A stretch of 64,000 nucleotides of DNA from assembly GCA_015680905.1 (NCBI GenBank), contig CM027382.1:23843501-23907500 (forward strand), written 5' to 3'. The position numbers and the translations under genes are program-made. Of this stretch, positions 42,455 to 53,260 are shown piece by piece. The notes below the pieces were generated by a model that was not told where the DNA came from, did no database searches, and saw only the letters and a list, made by a program, of their open reading frames with translations. Within the stretch, counting starts at the first letter, position 1, and every line of letters begins with the position of its first letter. This DNA comes from Coptis chinensis. Taxonomy: Eukaryota; Streptophyta; Magnoliopsida; Ranunculales; Ranunculaceae.

Positions 42455-44111
42455 TGTGTGTAGAATAATTCTACACCAAATAAAACAAATATATAAAGAA
42501 CGAGAGATTATTGGGAAAAACCATAGAAAGCAAAAATATGATATAGGTAAGATTGAATTGTTGGCGTTATACTTGATTATTTGTTATGGGGTGATGAAGA
42601 ACTTTAATAAGTTATGGAGGTGTGCTATTTTTTGTTGGAGAAGGTGAGGGAACCGAAGGAGTTTAAGTGTTTAACACTACTTTAACAAATAAAAATTGTT
42701 ACATCTTTTTTATTTTTTTCTCACAACATCTTATTGATTTGTTTACGTTATTTCATATGATCCCAGCTTTTTCTTTTTTCTTTCTTGAATAATCTTTGTA
42801 AAAACTTGAAACTTTAATAGATTTATTTAACAAAGAATTGCAAATAGAGAGAGAATGCATAATAAGTTTATACCAAATAAAACAAATATAGAAAGAAAGA
42901 GGGATTATAGGGAAAAACCATAGAAGACAAAAAAATGATATAGGTAAGATTGAATTGTTGGTGTTATACTTGATTATTTGTTATTGGGTGATAAAGAACT
43001 TTAATTAGTTATGGAGGTGTGCTATTTTCTGTTGGAGAAGGCGAGGGAACCGAAGGAGTTTAAGTGTTAAACACAACTTTAACAAATAAAATTGTTATAT
43101 CTTTTTTATTTTTTTTCTCACAACATGTTATTGATTTGTTTACGTTATTTCATATGATCCCAACTTTTTATTTTTTCTTTCTTGAATAGTCTTAACAAAC
43201 TTGAAACTTCAATAGATTTATTTAACAAAGAATTGCGAATATATAAAGAAAGAGAGAGAGAATGCAGAATAATTCTACACCAAATAAAACAAATATTGAG
43301 AGAGAGAGAGAGCGTCGAGATTATAGAGAAAAACCATATAGAAGGCAAAAAAATGATATAGGTAAGATTGAATTGTTGGTGTTATACTTGATTATTTGTT
43401 ATGGGGTGATGAAGAACTTTAATTAGTTATGGAGGTGTGCTATTTTCTGTTGGAGAAGGCGAAGGAACCGAAGGAGTTTAAGTGTTAAACACTACTTTAA
43501 CAAATAAAATTGTTACATCTTTTTTATTTTTTTTCTCACAACATGTTATTGATTTGTTTACGTTATTTCATATGATCCTAACTTTTTATTTTTTCTTTCT
43601 TGAATAGTCTTCTCACAAACTTAAAACTTCAATAGATTTATTTAACAAAGAATTGCGAATATATAAAGAAAGAGAGAGAGAGAATGCAGAATAATTCTAC
43701 ACCAAATAAAACAAATATTGAAAGAGAGAGAGCGAGATTATAGAGAAAAACCATATAGAAGGTAAAAAAAAATGATATAGGTAAGATTGAATTGTTGGCG
43801 TTATACTTGATTATTTGTCATGGGGTGATGAAGAACTTTAATTAGTTATGGAGGTGTGCTAATTTTTGTTGGAGAAGGCGAGGGAACTGAAGGAGTTTAA
43901 GTGTTTAACACTACTTTAACGTGATTTTATGGTTTCCAATTTGCCAATGTAAAAACGTTTATCCAACAGTTAAAAATAAATGAAAAATAATAGTGGGTTT
44001 TGGTTTTAATTTTTTTCTTTATTTCCCCACTAATAAAGCAATAGTGGGCAATGACTGGATTATATTATGTGTGTGTGTGGGGGACTTTGCTATATGGTTG
44101 AGTCGGCCCTG
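42181..44111. mobile_element. hAT-like element with four internal tandem repeats, copy 1
   Basis: The ends are TAAGGGCGGCTCAAGATAAT and, inverted from the right, CAGGGCCGACTCAACCATAT, with GGGGGCCCTAAGCGAA just inside on the left and GTCCCCC on the right. The flanks TTACTGTT (42173-42180) and TTATTGTT (44112-44119) match in 7 of 8 bases, as expected of an aged hAT duplication. Inside, a unit of about 400-430 bp is repeated four times (42240-43922), each with TCACAACAT(C/G)TTATTGATTT, a GA microsatellite, GATATAGGTAAGATTGAATT and a GAGGGAACCGAAGGAGTTTA-like end. No transposase frame exists. Copy 2 is 54832-56755. Confidence 0.75.
42240..43922 (+). repeat. Four-unit tandem repeat, ~400-430 bp per unit
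   Basis: Anchors TCACAACAT lie at about 42289, 42721, 43118 and 43536, spaced about 432, 397 and 418 bp. Length differences come mainly from the GA microsatellite (35 bp in unit 1, at 42418-42452, shorter in the others). Units 3 and 4 are most alike, which suggests that the array grew by unequal exchange after the element formed. Confidence 0.85.
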
Positions 44112-44324
44112 TTATTGTTGTTCATCTTCTTCGAAAGGGAAAATTGCATATGCGCCAAAATAGACCTCTCCCTCTAAGTCAATGTTTGATTGATGCTTAT
44201 GAGGTTCTACAAAGCAATTTTTCATAGACAAAGTTGAGGTTGCACACTATAGAGTGTCTTTTAGTTCGGGTCTGTAAGTCATTCTATGTATTCTGATATG
44301 AGGCAACTTTTCACAAAGGTTGAT

Positions 44325-44891
44325 CTAGATTTTTACGAGGTACCTAGCTCGTTGCCGAGCGCCTGTCCAACCTGGGGGAATGATGCGAACGCACCACCCC
44401 AAAGCGCACACTATCCCCAAAGCGGAATCATGTAAAACTAAATGCACAGGTGATAAATTTATAGAATCAATAACTTGTCCAATAACTCGACCCATCTCTT
44501 CTGATCCTAATTTCAAAGGTTTAAGACTCTTACTAGAAATCACCCTAGTTTCAAGCTCTTCATAAGGTATTCTCCCTTGTTCAACAAGCTGATCAAACCC
44601 CCAAAACAAACCTTTCTCCTTAATCTCACTAAACACATCCCAAATCCCACCACCCCACCTCTCATTTTCCTCTAAAGAAGACTTATCCAAAAAACCCGAA
44701 CCCAGTAAATCAATAGCAACAACATGGATTCCACTAGAACCCAAATATTTAACCACATGACGAAACGAATATGAACTACAACCCAACCCATGGACTAGTA
44801 AAACATTTTCTCCATTTCGAGGACCGTTTTCGATAGTGAAAACGTTTACAAAGATTGGGCCTAAAGTGAAATCACCACCAAAAATTGACAA
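44325..44891 (-). pseudogene. AXR4-like alpha/beta-hydrolase fragment, copy 1
   Basis: The frame from 44891 contains ENVLLVHGLGCSSYSFRHVV, KYLGSSGIHVVAIDLLGSGF, DKSSLEEN, IKEKGLFWGFDQLVEQGRIP, YEELETR, KLGSEEMGRVIGQVIDSINL and SPVHLVLHDSALG. This matches plant AXR4, an ER protein with an alpha/beta-hydrolase-type lumenal domain needed for correct localisation of the auxin carrier AUX1. H-D-S-A-L-G corresponds to the nucleophile-elbow region. The N-terminal membrane anchor is not seen, and after codon 159 (44415) the similarity stops abruptly. What follows (IVCALGWCVRIIPPGWTG) is foreign. About 140 of some 470 residues remain. It is a truncated gene copy; transcription is possible, function unlikely. 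Confidence 0.75.
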
Positions 44892-46102
44892 AGATATAGA
44901 AAAAGATCTCGAAAAATTACCTAAAACTTATGATCTCTAAAAGATCTCAATAACAAAGTCAAAAGAAAAGAGCGAAATCACGACCACAAAATCTCATTAA
45001 ATCACAGATCACGATCTCAAACTCAATAAAAGATGAAGTTACGCTAAGAACTAAATAAGTAAATTGAGAAGAAAAGACTAAATTTGGTATTATAAAAAAA
45101 AACTCCACTTGCGTCAATGACTTTATCCTACAATTTAACGTGTTAGACACTTTTAATTCACAACTAAAAAAAGCGGGTGGGCTTTAGTGGTAATTCAAAA
45201 AGTCAATGGGTTTTAGGGTAATAAAGACCGGAATCAGGATTTTTACCCCAGTTTTATGTATTTAGAAAACCCGGAACCATACCCATTAATTATGTTGGTT
45301 CCGGTTTCGATTCCTTATCAAGTTATACATTATTATTACTATAATTATGTTTTTCGTAACCGATATAAAAGTTGGTTTTTAGTGCGACAATAACACTTGT
45401 AATGGTCATAAATTTAATAATCTTTGAAAGTTATCTAAAATTTTTAAATACATCTCATAAATTGTACATACGCGTGTATTAACTTGCATTTCAAATCGAA
45501 CACGTGTACATTATACTATACGTACATACATACATTCTATATAAATATATATCACACACTAAATTTTAACATGTAGAACAAGTACATATACTACAATTGT
45601 TAGTATTACACGCATTCGTTATCATATATATACACGTGTAATATATCAAGTATGTGCACTTATATACAATGTATTGATTAATTCATAGTATACGTGCGTG
45701 TAATCGTTGACAAAATTATTATTAATATTTATAATACACCTGTTCAATGTAATGTTACAAAACATGCATTTAATAGCATACATTCACTATTATGCTACCC
45801 TATATATTTAGTAGACTTTTACACCTTAAAAAAAACTATATATTTTAATGTTTGGGTTTATCTAGTTATAATACTAAGTTTTATATATCAAAATCATAAT
45901 AATTGGTTCCAGTTCCGGTTCCGGTACCCACTAGTTTTTTACTATTCAGTTCTAATGGGTTTGGTTCTTTATCGATTTGGTTCTTAAAGACCCACTTTTA
46001 ATGGTCTAACAATTTAAGACCCATAACCGCTATAAACCGTTTCGGGTTCGAGTAATCGGATACCTTAGCATAAATGTATTTAATTAGCAATTTAATGAGA
46101 TA
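44892..46102. other. AT-rich region with GGTTCCGG-rich blocks, copy 1
   Basis: Blocks with CCCGGAACCATACCCA/GTTGGTTCCGGTTTCG at about 45260-45310 and GGTTCCAGTTCCGGTTCCGG at about 45904 flank an AT-rich segment and are partly inverted to each other. This may be another aged TIR element, but I cannot set its ends. No gene supported. Confidence 0.35.
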
Positions 46103-46110
46103 TTAAGAAA

Positions 46111-47658
46111 GGGTGATCTTGGACACACCCATAAAAACACTCCCATACCCTATAACTAACTAAATTTTTTGTCATACCCCAATAACTGACTCAATCCAAT
46201 AATATCTCCCAATTTAATTTGGGGTATTTCCAATAGGGGCAAAAAAAACAAGAAAAAAAAAAAAACACACAACTTTCTATTTTCCAGCAACCTTCTTCTT
46301 CCGCTCTATTTTCTACAGGGACAAAAATCGTTTAGGTATAGTAGGAGGTAGGAATTGGTGATACTCCCATACATTTGATGGTAATTTGCTAGACGTTAGA
46401 GTTTTTTTTTTTTTTTTTAAAATAATACAGGCCAAAGAAGAGATGGCATCTGATTTTGATTTGGAAGTTGTTGCTAATATAGCCGACGGATACTCTAGAA
46501 ACATAAACACTTGCAGTTATAGGGATAATCCTCTGTTTGAATAACTAGCTTCATAACGCATCCTCTTGCTTATCTAATTTTTCTTTTGTTCTTTTTCTCT
46601 TTTTCTCTTTATCTCCTATGTATCATTTGTCACAAACCTTAGAATCATAAAAATTAATCTGCAAAGGTCGTTGTACGTGTCTCTTTAAACCAACATGTAT
46701 TTTAATTTGGATTTTAGAAGTCAACAAAAGTAGACCAGATCATAGTATGTCAATCACTCACTATGGTCTCTTTTGTTCTTCAAATGGGTTTATATGAACC
46801 TCTTTGTAATGAGGACCTCCCTCACCAGCTTGCTCACTTTTCTCATTCCCTTTCTATCCTGCATAGACAAGAGTCTCCATATACTGTAAAATAAAAGAAG
46901 ACCACAAAATTGATTCGAGGGCAGTTCGCCCATGACCCTCGATCAATTCCTGGGGTAAGTGTACTATGCATACGCCTTTCACCGCAAGCCGGCGTGATGA
47001 AGTCAGATCATGGTTCTAATTGGCTCTATGATGTTAAACAACTTAGCCCAGGAGTCCTTCAGACCGTAATCTCTCATCAGCTAGGCCACGATACGGTTCT
47101 CATGTTGAAAATGTTGAAACTAGCAAATTAACCCCTCTAATGTTGAAACTAGTTTAATATTAAAGCTACCATCATATAGTCGGCAATGGTACCTCCTCAT
47201 CAGTTCGAAAGCAATCCAAAATGTTGTGCGGCGATTGTATTTCTTTGGAGCAGTTTATTGGACACTTTTTGAAGCACCGAAAACAATCAATATTGAAAAT
47301 TGTCGAAGTTTCATATAAGAAAGAATTGCACATTAGATATATTTACTTGAGAATGCCATCTCCTTTAAGACGATGAGCATTGTACACCACTTTAATTAAC
47401 GTTACAAAAGATGTAAACTTCCGGGTTACAAAAGATGTAAACTTCCGGTAGTGTTGGTTGCCAAGTCTTTGTTGACTTTTACTGAATCCAAAATTCCAAA
47501 TGTATAATAAATGACTTGTTTTGTCTTAGGTACGCCTAATAATTAAAAATAAGGGTAATTTAGAAACTAAATGTGTCTAAAACAATTTTATTTATTTATT
47601 TTAAAATTAGGGTATGGGAGTGTTTTTATGGGTTTGTCCAAAATCACCCCTAAAACCC
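46111..47658. mobile_element. TIR element with captured exon, copy 1 (1548 bp)
   Basis: The left end GGGTGATCTTGGACACACCC and the inverted right end GGGTTTTAGGGGTGATTTTG, GACAAACCC align over about 50 bp (shared CATAAAAACACTCCCATACC) apart from an 8-base insertion near the right terminus. TTAAGAAA flanks both sides (46103-46110 and 47659-47666), an 8-bp duplication. Inside is an exon-like AAA-ATPase fragment and another open stretch (46910-47131) that I cannot place, so it looks like a pack-type element carrying host gene pieces. An 8-bp duplication fits hAT or some MULEs. Copy 2 is 58759-60306. Confidence 0.65.
46431..46496 (+). pseudogene. AAA-ATPase exon fragment, copy 1
   Basis: After AATAATACAG the frame reads AKEEMASDFDLEVVANIADG and YS. 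AKEE-x-x-x-D-x-D-x-E-x-x-A-N-x-x-x-G-Y-S is the stretch just after the AAA core in ATAD1/spastin-like plant AAA ATPases (normally followed by GSDLKNLC). The next bases diverge, where an exon border is expected, so just one exon or part of one was captured. Copy 2 is at 59083-59148. Confidence 0.55.
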
Positions 47659-47666
47659 TTAAGAAA

Positions 47667-48940
47667 ATAAAAGGATAATTTTTAGAATTAAAATCACGAA
47701 GGAACTTCTTTTCATCTCACTTTGCTTTAATATAAACCCAAAATTCTCCCCTCTTCCGTCTCATATCTCCATCTATCCACCGCTTTAATGTAAACCCAAA
47801 ACTGGATTGAATGACTATGAAGATTAGTTTGTGGAGTTTGTTTCATCATTACTTCAATATCTTGATATCTTTTGATGGTATTTATTGAAGGTGGATATTG
47901 AGGAGAGCACAAAAGCGTAGTCAATGTTGAGAACGTGAGAATTGTTCCAACATTCAAGATATAATAAAAAATAGTACCGAGTAAAATGGAAATGATCCCC
48001 AAGCCATCGGGTTTTGGAGTACTCGGTGAGGCATTACACTCTCTGAGATAATAGATAGTCTGATTGTTAGGTTCTCCTTTTTGTCTCCCCTGAGACCCAA
48101 TGCATAAGTTGAAAGGGGAAGGCCCTCTTCCTAACAAGTCTAATGTTTGTGTCCGTCTCAATTTCATTGAAATCTGAAAGTTGGAATTTCTTGGTATGAA
48201 TAAGGAAATTTGAAACTTTTGGGTTTTGTTCAATTTCATTTGTAAATTACATAGTTCATAAGAACATTCATGGATGCAATTAGAGGTAAACAAAAATATT
48301 CAATCTGATTGAGTTGGTATGCTGAATGTTGATTAAATTCTACCTTCAACTTATCCGTTTGGTTTGAGTTTGCTTTAAAAGAATTATGGATTGTTTCTTT
48401 AAATGCCGTAATGCGTTTATTAAACTTTATAAATAAAACACTTTTGCTTCTGTCAGTCTCTACGTTAAATGGAGAGGTGTAGAATGAGTAGTGGCTATGA
48501 ATTTGTTACGCAAGTGCGACAGTTTGACCTGTAAATTTCCACTTTATGGAATAACAGCCATGAATATAAAAACTAATGCTCCCGGTTGAGACGCTTAGGA
48601 ATAATATGAAATTTTAGTTGATATTATGATTTCTCCATTTTTTTTGTCTTTATTCCCTTAACTTAGATCTTCTTGAACAACTAGCGGTTCTATATGGCCT
48701 TTAGCAACCCAAATAACACCCCATTGGACTTGCTCTTACCGGTAGCTTTTTTAGATTTTGGACAAATTTAGACCTAGAACTATTGTTCAGGGTTTTTTCT
48801 TGAATTTCAATCTTTTGAAGTTCTTTGAACTACTTGAACCCAGAGGAGTCATATTTATTCAAATTAAACTACTTGAACGCAGCATATATATTAATAGAAT
48901 AGAAACCCTATGTTTATACCAACTAGCCCAAGTGAACCAT
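47667..48940. other. Spacer, copy 1
   Basis: A long minus-strand frame (47727-48293) has no known motif, and its counterpart in copy 2 is split by small indels, so it is probably not a gene. A P450-like C-terminal fragment starts at its right end. Confidence 0.35.
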
Positions 48941-49189
48941 GTAAATGGGTGGTTATATCGTCCCAAAGTCTCTAAAGTCATTCTGAGAGATCATGAGTTT
49001 TGGGACAACCCCTTTGAGTTTACACCAGATAGGTTCTTGAATTCAGGTAGTGATACTGATTTTGCAGGCACAAACATAAGCTATATTTGTTTTGGCTATG
49101 GGAGAAGGGTACGACTTGGAACCCCCTTTGGTAGAGAGGAAGGGTACGACCTTGCAATGATCTACCAACTGCAGGCATACTTAAAATGA
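48941..49189 (+). pseudogene. Cytochrome P450 C-terminal remnant, copy 1
   Basis: The frame reads ILRDHEFWDNPFEFTPDRFL, NSGSDTDFAGTNISYICFGY, GRRVRLGTPFGREEGYDLAM and IYQL. RD-x-x-x-W-x-x-P-x-E-F-x-P-x-R-F and the haem loop F-G-x-G-R-R are those of plant A-type P450s (CYP76-like in style). The haem-ligand cysteine of FGxGRRxCxG is Arg here, so no haem thiolate is possible. The N-terminal 400 residues are missing. Copy 2 (61581-61838) has the same change, so it predates the duplication. Confidence 0.7.
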
Positions 49190-50080
49190 TCCTGACATGA
49201 AGTTAGTTTTTAAAAACTTATAGTTTATCATGTTCTTCATTCATTTTGGTGCTTGGTTTAGAGTATCCACTACCACCTTTATCGTAGCATACATGTTAGT
49301 GATCGTAAACAATAGTTCGATCAAGATATCATAACAGAAATATAAATCACTTAAAACTTTTATCTAATTTTTTTTTATTTTATTTTTCACTTAAAGGATT
49401 GTTGTCTAAGAGCGTCCAGCTTTTACAAATAGGTAGTTATGCGCATTTCATGGTACTTACCTTAAATTCTTAGCAATTTGGTGGATTGTTATTTTGTAGC
49501 ACATGCATGCTCTTGCTTGGAACTTTTAAGTTATGTAGGTGTGAAGAGGGGAAAGGACCACATGTTTGGGTTATTTTTTTGAGCAGTTTCTCAAGTTCAA
49601 GAAATTCATTTAATCCTCTATTTAAAGGCTCGATTCGAACTTTGCTTGAACATAATTGATTTCAAACATAATTGATTTCAATGTAAATGCTTATGTTAGA
49701 TGGTTTCTATCAAGGCATTATCTTATTTGTTTATGTCGACAACTTGCTTAAGCATATTTGATTTCAATTTACATGGCCGTTGAGCACCACGGTTGTCACT
49801 CATGGTTCAAGTTCATTACTTGGACCGGGCGGACTTAGGAGAGGGCTAACTAACAGGCTATAGCCCCTAACTTTCCTGCCAAAAAACAAAATACTATATA
49901 TATAGTCCTATACTATGAAAATACAGGTTTCTATCCATATTAATTTGTGGGCATGTACAAACCCAATCAAACATCCTTGATCTAGTCATATAGGCCTACT
50001 CTAGATATATATACCTACTTTCATCTAGGCCCACACCCTTCATAAAAAAAATTCTACAGTTCAACTTCATAATAGCCCTC
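49190..50080. other. Spacer with a MITE-like start, copy 1
   Basis: Around 49830-49880 a CGGGCGGACTTAGGAGAGGG stretch resembles the CAGGGGCGGA(C/T)CTAG(G)-type terminus of plant hAT MITEs; the copy 2 version at 62475-62520 is closer to that consensus (CAGGGGCGGACTTAGGAGAG). The opposite end is not visible before the LTR. No gene is supported. Confidence 0.35.
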
Positions 50081-50609
50081 TGTGAGGGACTAATATACAT
50101 AACCAATGTATATTATACACGTGTCCAGCATAAACAGAAATATCCTACCGACCTCATGTTATCGCCCTCCGAAGCTCGCTTCATAAGCAGCTCGCCTCAT
50201 GTAGGTGATCTCCTTCACCTCGCTCCAGTAAACGCGATGTCGAACGATGACCTCAAGCGGAACGCTTCACCTGATGACACCATCCATTATCCAAATGCAA
50301 TCATTACTAGAGACGTACTGGCACAACCCAACCACTCTCCATTATTGCAAGATTCCTACTAACACTAGCCATACACGCATCCTAGATCTCAACCACACAA
50401 TTGTACTCATCTTTACATGTGTTATGCAGATCTTCATGCTCAACAACTATAAATAACACCTGCATGACCTACGTCAGACCTGATTCTTCTCTCCCCCATA
50501 ATCAAGAGAAGATACGTAGGCAACTCGCTACTTAGCAAACTCGGTCTTTCCTAAATCCAATCCCCTTCTTCTTCCTCCTGTATATGTAAGAGAAAAATGC
50601 TCTTTTACA
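50081..50609 (+). repeat. Ty3/gypsy-type LTR, copy 1
   Basis: The LTR begins TG and ends CA, followed one base later by TGGCGCCGTC. Copy 2 is 62735-63263, also 529 bp. Confidence 0.7.
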
Positions 50610-51740
50610 TTGGCGCCGTCTGTGGTCTCGATTACTTGAGACACCAAAATCAAAACTCAAAAACCAAAACTCTCAAGCCCACGAAGCATGGCAAGCCTCG
50701 AAGCTCAAGTTCAAAGCCTCGCAAACCAACTAGGCTTAACAAATGAAAGCATTTCCTTGCTCTGGCAGGAAAATGCTGCTCTTCGTGCACAAGTAGACGC
50801 ACAGCAACAACCAGCTGGGAACGTCACCGAGAACGACATCAACGAAGTTAATCAGCAGATTAACGAACTATCGCAACGAATCAGCCAAAGCGCAGTAAGA
50901 AAGGACGCAACCCAGATCGTCCAAAAAATGCTCAAGACGTACCGCGCATCGCCATTCACCACAGAGGTACTAAATAAACCCTCTCCTTAGGATTTTGTCA
51001 ACCACGTTTTCCGATGTACGACGGTAGCACATGCCCTGGTCAACACGTGGCTCGTTATATCCAAAGCCTGGCACTCTATAGTGCACCAGAGTTTAATCAC
51101 CTCCACTGCCGTTTGTTCCCAGCCAGTCTCAAAGATGACGCACTCGATTGGTTCTTCTCACTCGAGCCAGACTCGATAAAGACTTTCGAACAACTTACCT
51201 ATTTGTTTGCTAGTCAATATGTGCACAATAGACGTAAGAAGGCTAATATGGACTCGATGTTCCAGCTTTCACTAGGCGAAGACGAAATAATTTGTGAATT
51301 TTTAGGTCGGTTCAAAGCCGAACTACTGTGCATGGAAGTAGGATTGAAAGAGTCTTTCGCCACCTTGGCATTTTACAACGCTTGCCGTGTGCGCAACACG
51401 GCACTCGCCAGATCGCTGATGAAAAAGCGTCCCGAGACTTTATCCGAGCTAGACGCTCGAGTCGACAAGTATATAAAGTTGCAGGAAGGCCTAAAGCGTC
51501 AAGGCCTACCAAAAGAAAAAGAAGTCGCAGCAATATCCGACGACCACCCAGCTTCAAAAAGCGACAAGCTACCAAAATTAAAAGGCCGGCCACACTAAAT
51601 CGAGCAAAGAAGTCGCCACTTTCAATTCAGGTTCTATTTCCAGCCCCAAGAAGGGTGCGGATTGTGGTGCTGAAGAAATCAAATACGATCAATCAATCAA
51701 AGAAATGTTCGTTCATGGAATCGGTACATGAAAGATAAGT
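50081..51740 (+). mobile_element. Fossil Ty3/gypsy-type element: LTR and gag region, copy 1
   Basis: An LTR of 529 bp (TGTGAGGGACTAATATAC... to ...CTCTTTTACA, 50081-50609) is followed by TGGCGCCGTCTGTGG, a primer-binding-site-like sequence, and by a gag region at about 50688-51740. The gag part shows a coiled-coil N-terminus and the retrotransposon-gag domain pattern (hydrophobic-D-x-A-L-x-W-F). This set-up is typical for Tat-like Ty3/gypsy elements. No protease, RT or integrase and no second LTR were found in the window, so the element is partial and broken with at least two or three breaks in what is left. It was present before the duplication because both copies have it. Confidence 0.75.
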
Positions 51741-52307
51741 TATTCTATTATCACTACATATTTATGATCGAGCTGGCCCCGCCAAAAGATTTGAGTGACC
51801 TAGCTTCTTGCTCAAGATCTTCATTTTGATCTTCTACCTATCTCTGATCAACATCTTAGTTTTATTTGATCTTGAAATTTTGTTGTTTCAAGATGGAATC
51901 ACTGATCTTGGAATCTTTGATATCAACATCTTGCATCTTGCTTTGATCGCATCCTGTATCTTGCATCACTAATTACATCTTGCATCTGGCATTGCATCTT
52001 ACATCACTGATCTTGAAATCTTTGATATTTGATCTCAACCTTTACATCAGACATATCATTATTAGCCTGATCTTTACGCATCACAATGTGATTTGCATCT
52101 CGCCCTACCTGTGACATTTATATGATCATTTCAACTTGCTTATTTCACATATCAGGGTGCTTGAGACTATGACGTCTGGCAACCAAAAATATTGTTAATT
52201 TCGAGGACTCCCTGCCTCTTTTATTAGGATCTCTTTTGTATAAATGTCAACCTGTTTATAAGACATCAATATGCTCACAACGTTGATGTATCAGTGAAAA
52301 AGGTCGA
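51741..52307 (+). other. ATCTTGCATC-rich low-complexity stretch
   Basis: Between about 51800 and 52110, words such as ATCTTGCATC, TTGATCTT and CATCACTGATCTTGAAATC recur many times in degenerate form. It lies directly after the gag fossil and may be part of its internal region or independent. Confidence 0.45.
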
Positions 52308-52538
52308 ATGTGGTGGACAACAACACCAGATATGAGTCTCCTATCTGCACAAACTTGCATGAATAGGCAGAGTCAAGAGCAGCCTCCAGTTGTTTTGGAA
52401 CACGTTAAAGGCATGAGGGGATACTTAGTTGGTAACCTGGACAGAGAGTGTATTGCTCTTGCTTACAGAGCTGTAGCAACCCAAAAAATTTTGACTCTGT
52501 TCTCTAAGCTGCAAGGAAAGAGCTCTAAACCACAATGA
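52308..52538 (+). CDS. Unidentified ORF (76 codons), possible last exon
   Basis: The second half reads VVLEHVKGMRGYLVGNLDRE, CIALAYRAVATQKILTLFSK and LQGKSSKPQ, then TGA. The composition is balanced and helix-like, unlike the AT-driven chance frames around it, so it could be the terminal exon of a host gene. I do not recognise it. It lies between the gag fossil and the LINE fragment; whether copy 2 has it is not visible because the window ends first. Confidence 0.4.
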   Translation: MWWTTTPDMSLLSAQTCMNRQSQEQPPVVLEHVKGMRGYLVGNLDRECIALAYRAVATQKILTLFSKLQGKSSKPQ

Positions 52539-52639
52539 ATATATACCTGCCAATTATTTTTGTGGAGTTTGGATGATATGCCGAGGAATGTTGACATTGA
52601 TGTCCAAGTTTTCCTCCCTGTATTTCATGTGATGCAGTG

Positions 52640-53066
52640 GAGCAATTTACAATCTATCTTGGTCCATCATATGCTTACTTTTGTTTGCCATTCTCTTAAT
52701 GACAGTTAGTGGCTTTAGATGGTTTTTGTCCCTGAGATAATGGATAGCTCTACTCAGAGTGTCTTCAGCAATAGAATAATGGTGAAAGAGGATCACCTTG
52801 TTTAAGCCCTCGGTGCATAGGAAAGAAACCAACAGGTCCACCATTAAATAACACAAAGATTTGTGCCGAACTCACAATGGTTCTTATCCAGTTGATCCAG
52901 ATAACCCATACTTTGCATAACTTGGAAGAGAAACTTCCAACTCATTGTATCATAAGCTTGCATTATGTCTAACTTCACAGCTACAGATCCACCAAAAATA
53001 TCCTTCTTCAACTCATTCATCAGCTCAGAGGCCATGGAAATGCTTGTCTGAGAGCATCGTGAAGGT
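52640..53066 (-). mobile_element. LINE reverse-transcriptase fragment
   Basis: On the minus strand from about 53060: SISMASELMNELKKDIFGGS, VAVKLDIMQAYDTMSWKFLF and QVMQSMGY, then, after a gap and frame change, a stretch around 52800 that fits the G-P-x-G-F-F-x-x-x-R-G-L-x-Q-G-D block. KLDIMQAYD-x-x-x-W is RT motif 3 (palm, first catalytic Asp) of plant L1-type LINEs. The fragment ends at the duplication junction (53066/53067), so its upstream part is cut off there. Confidence 0.75.
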
Positions 53067-53260
53067 ACATCCAGACACCCCCACTAAGCCCACACGATTG
53101 AATGATGTACACGAGTGAACCCTAATAGTCTAGCCAAATTCTGTGCAGACTCTTCGCTTACATCCACGTGGAGAATGAGAATGTCAAGTGCATACACATA
53201 CTTCATGAAATCCTACTACAGTTCCAGACTAATCTCTTTTGTTATGTTCATTGCTGACAG

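Larger units (their letters stand above)
40421..53066 (+). repeat. Large segmental duplication, copy 1 (12,646 bp)
   Basis: The sequence from 40421 reappears from 53067 in the same orientation and continues, nearly identical, to the window end (64000 pairs with about 51350). All features in between are present twice in the same order. Differences are mostly one- to few-base indels and occur in clusters (for example 41270-41400, 45230-45330, 47175-47300, 49780-49870). Both copies begin with ACATCCAGAC. The junction at 53066/53067 falls inside a minus-strand LINE fragment. Confidence 0.9.

Noticed and set aside
42418-43735. CRISPR-like spaced repeats
   Set aside because: Units are 400-430 bp tandem copies with GA microsatellites in a plant hAT-like element; unit size and context exclude CRISPR.
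47727-48293. 188-codon minus-strand ORF as a gene
   Set aside because: No recognisable domain, and the near-identical copy at 60376-60943 breaks it by small indels.
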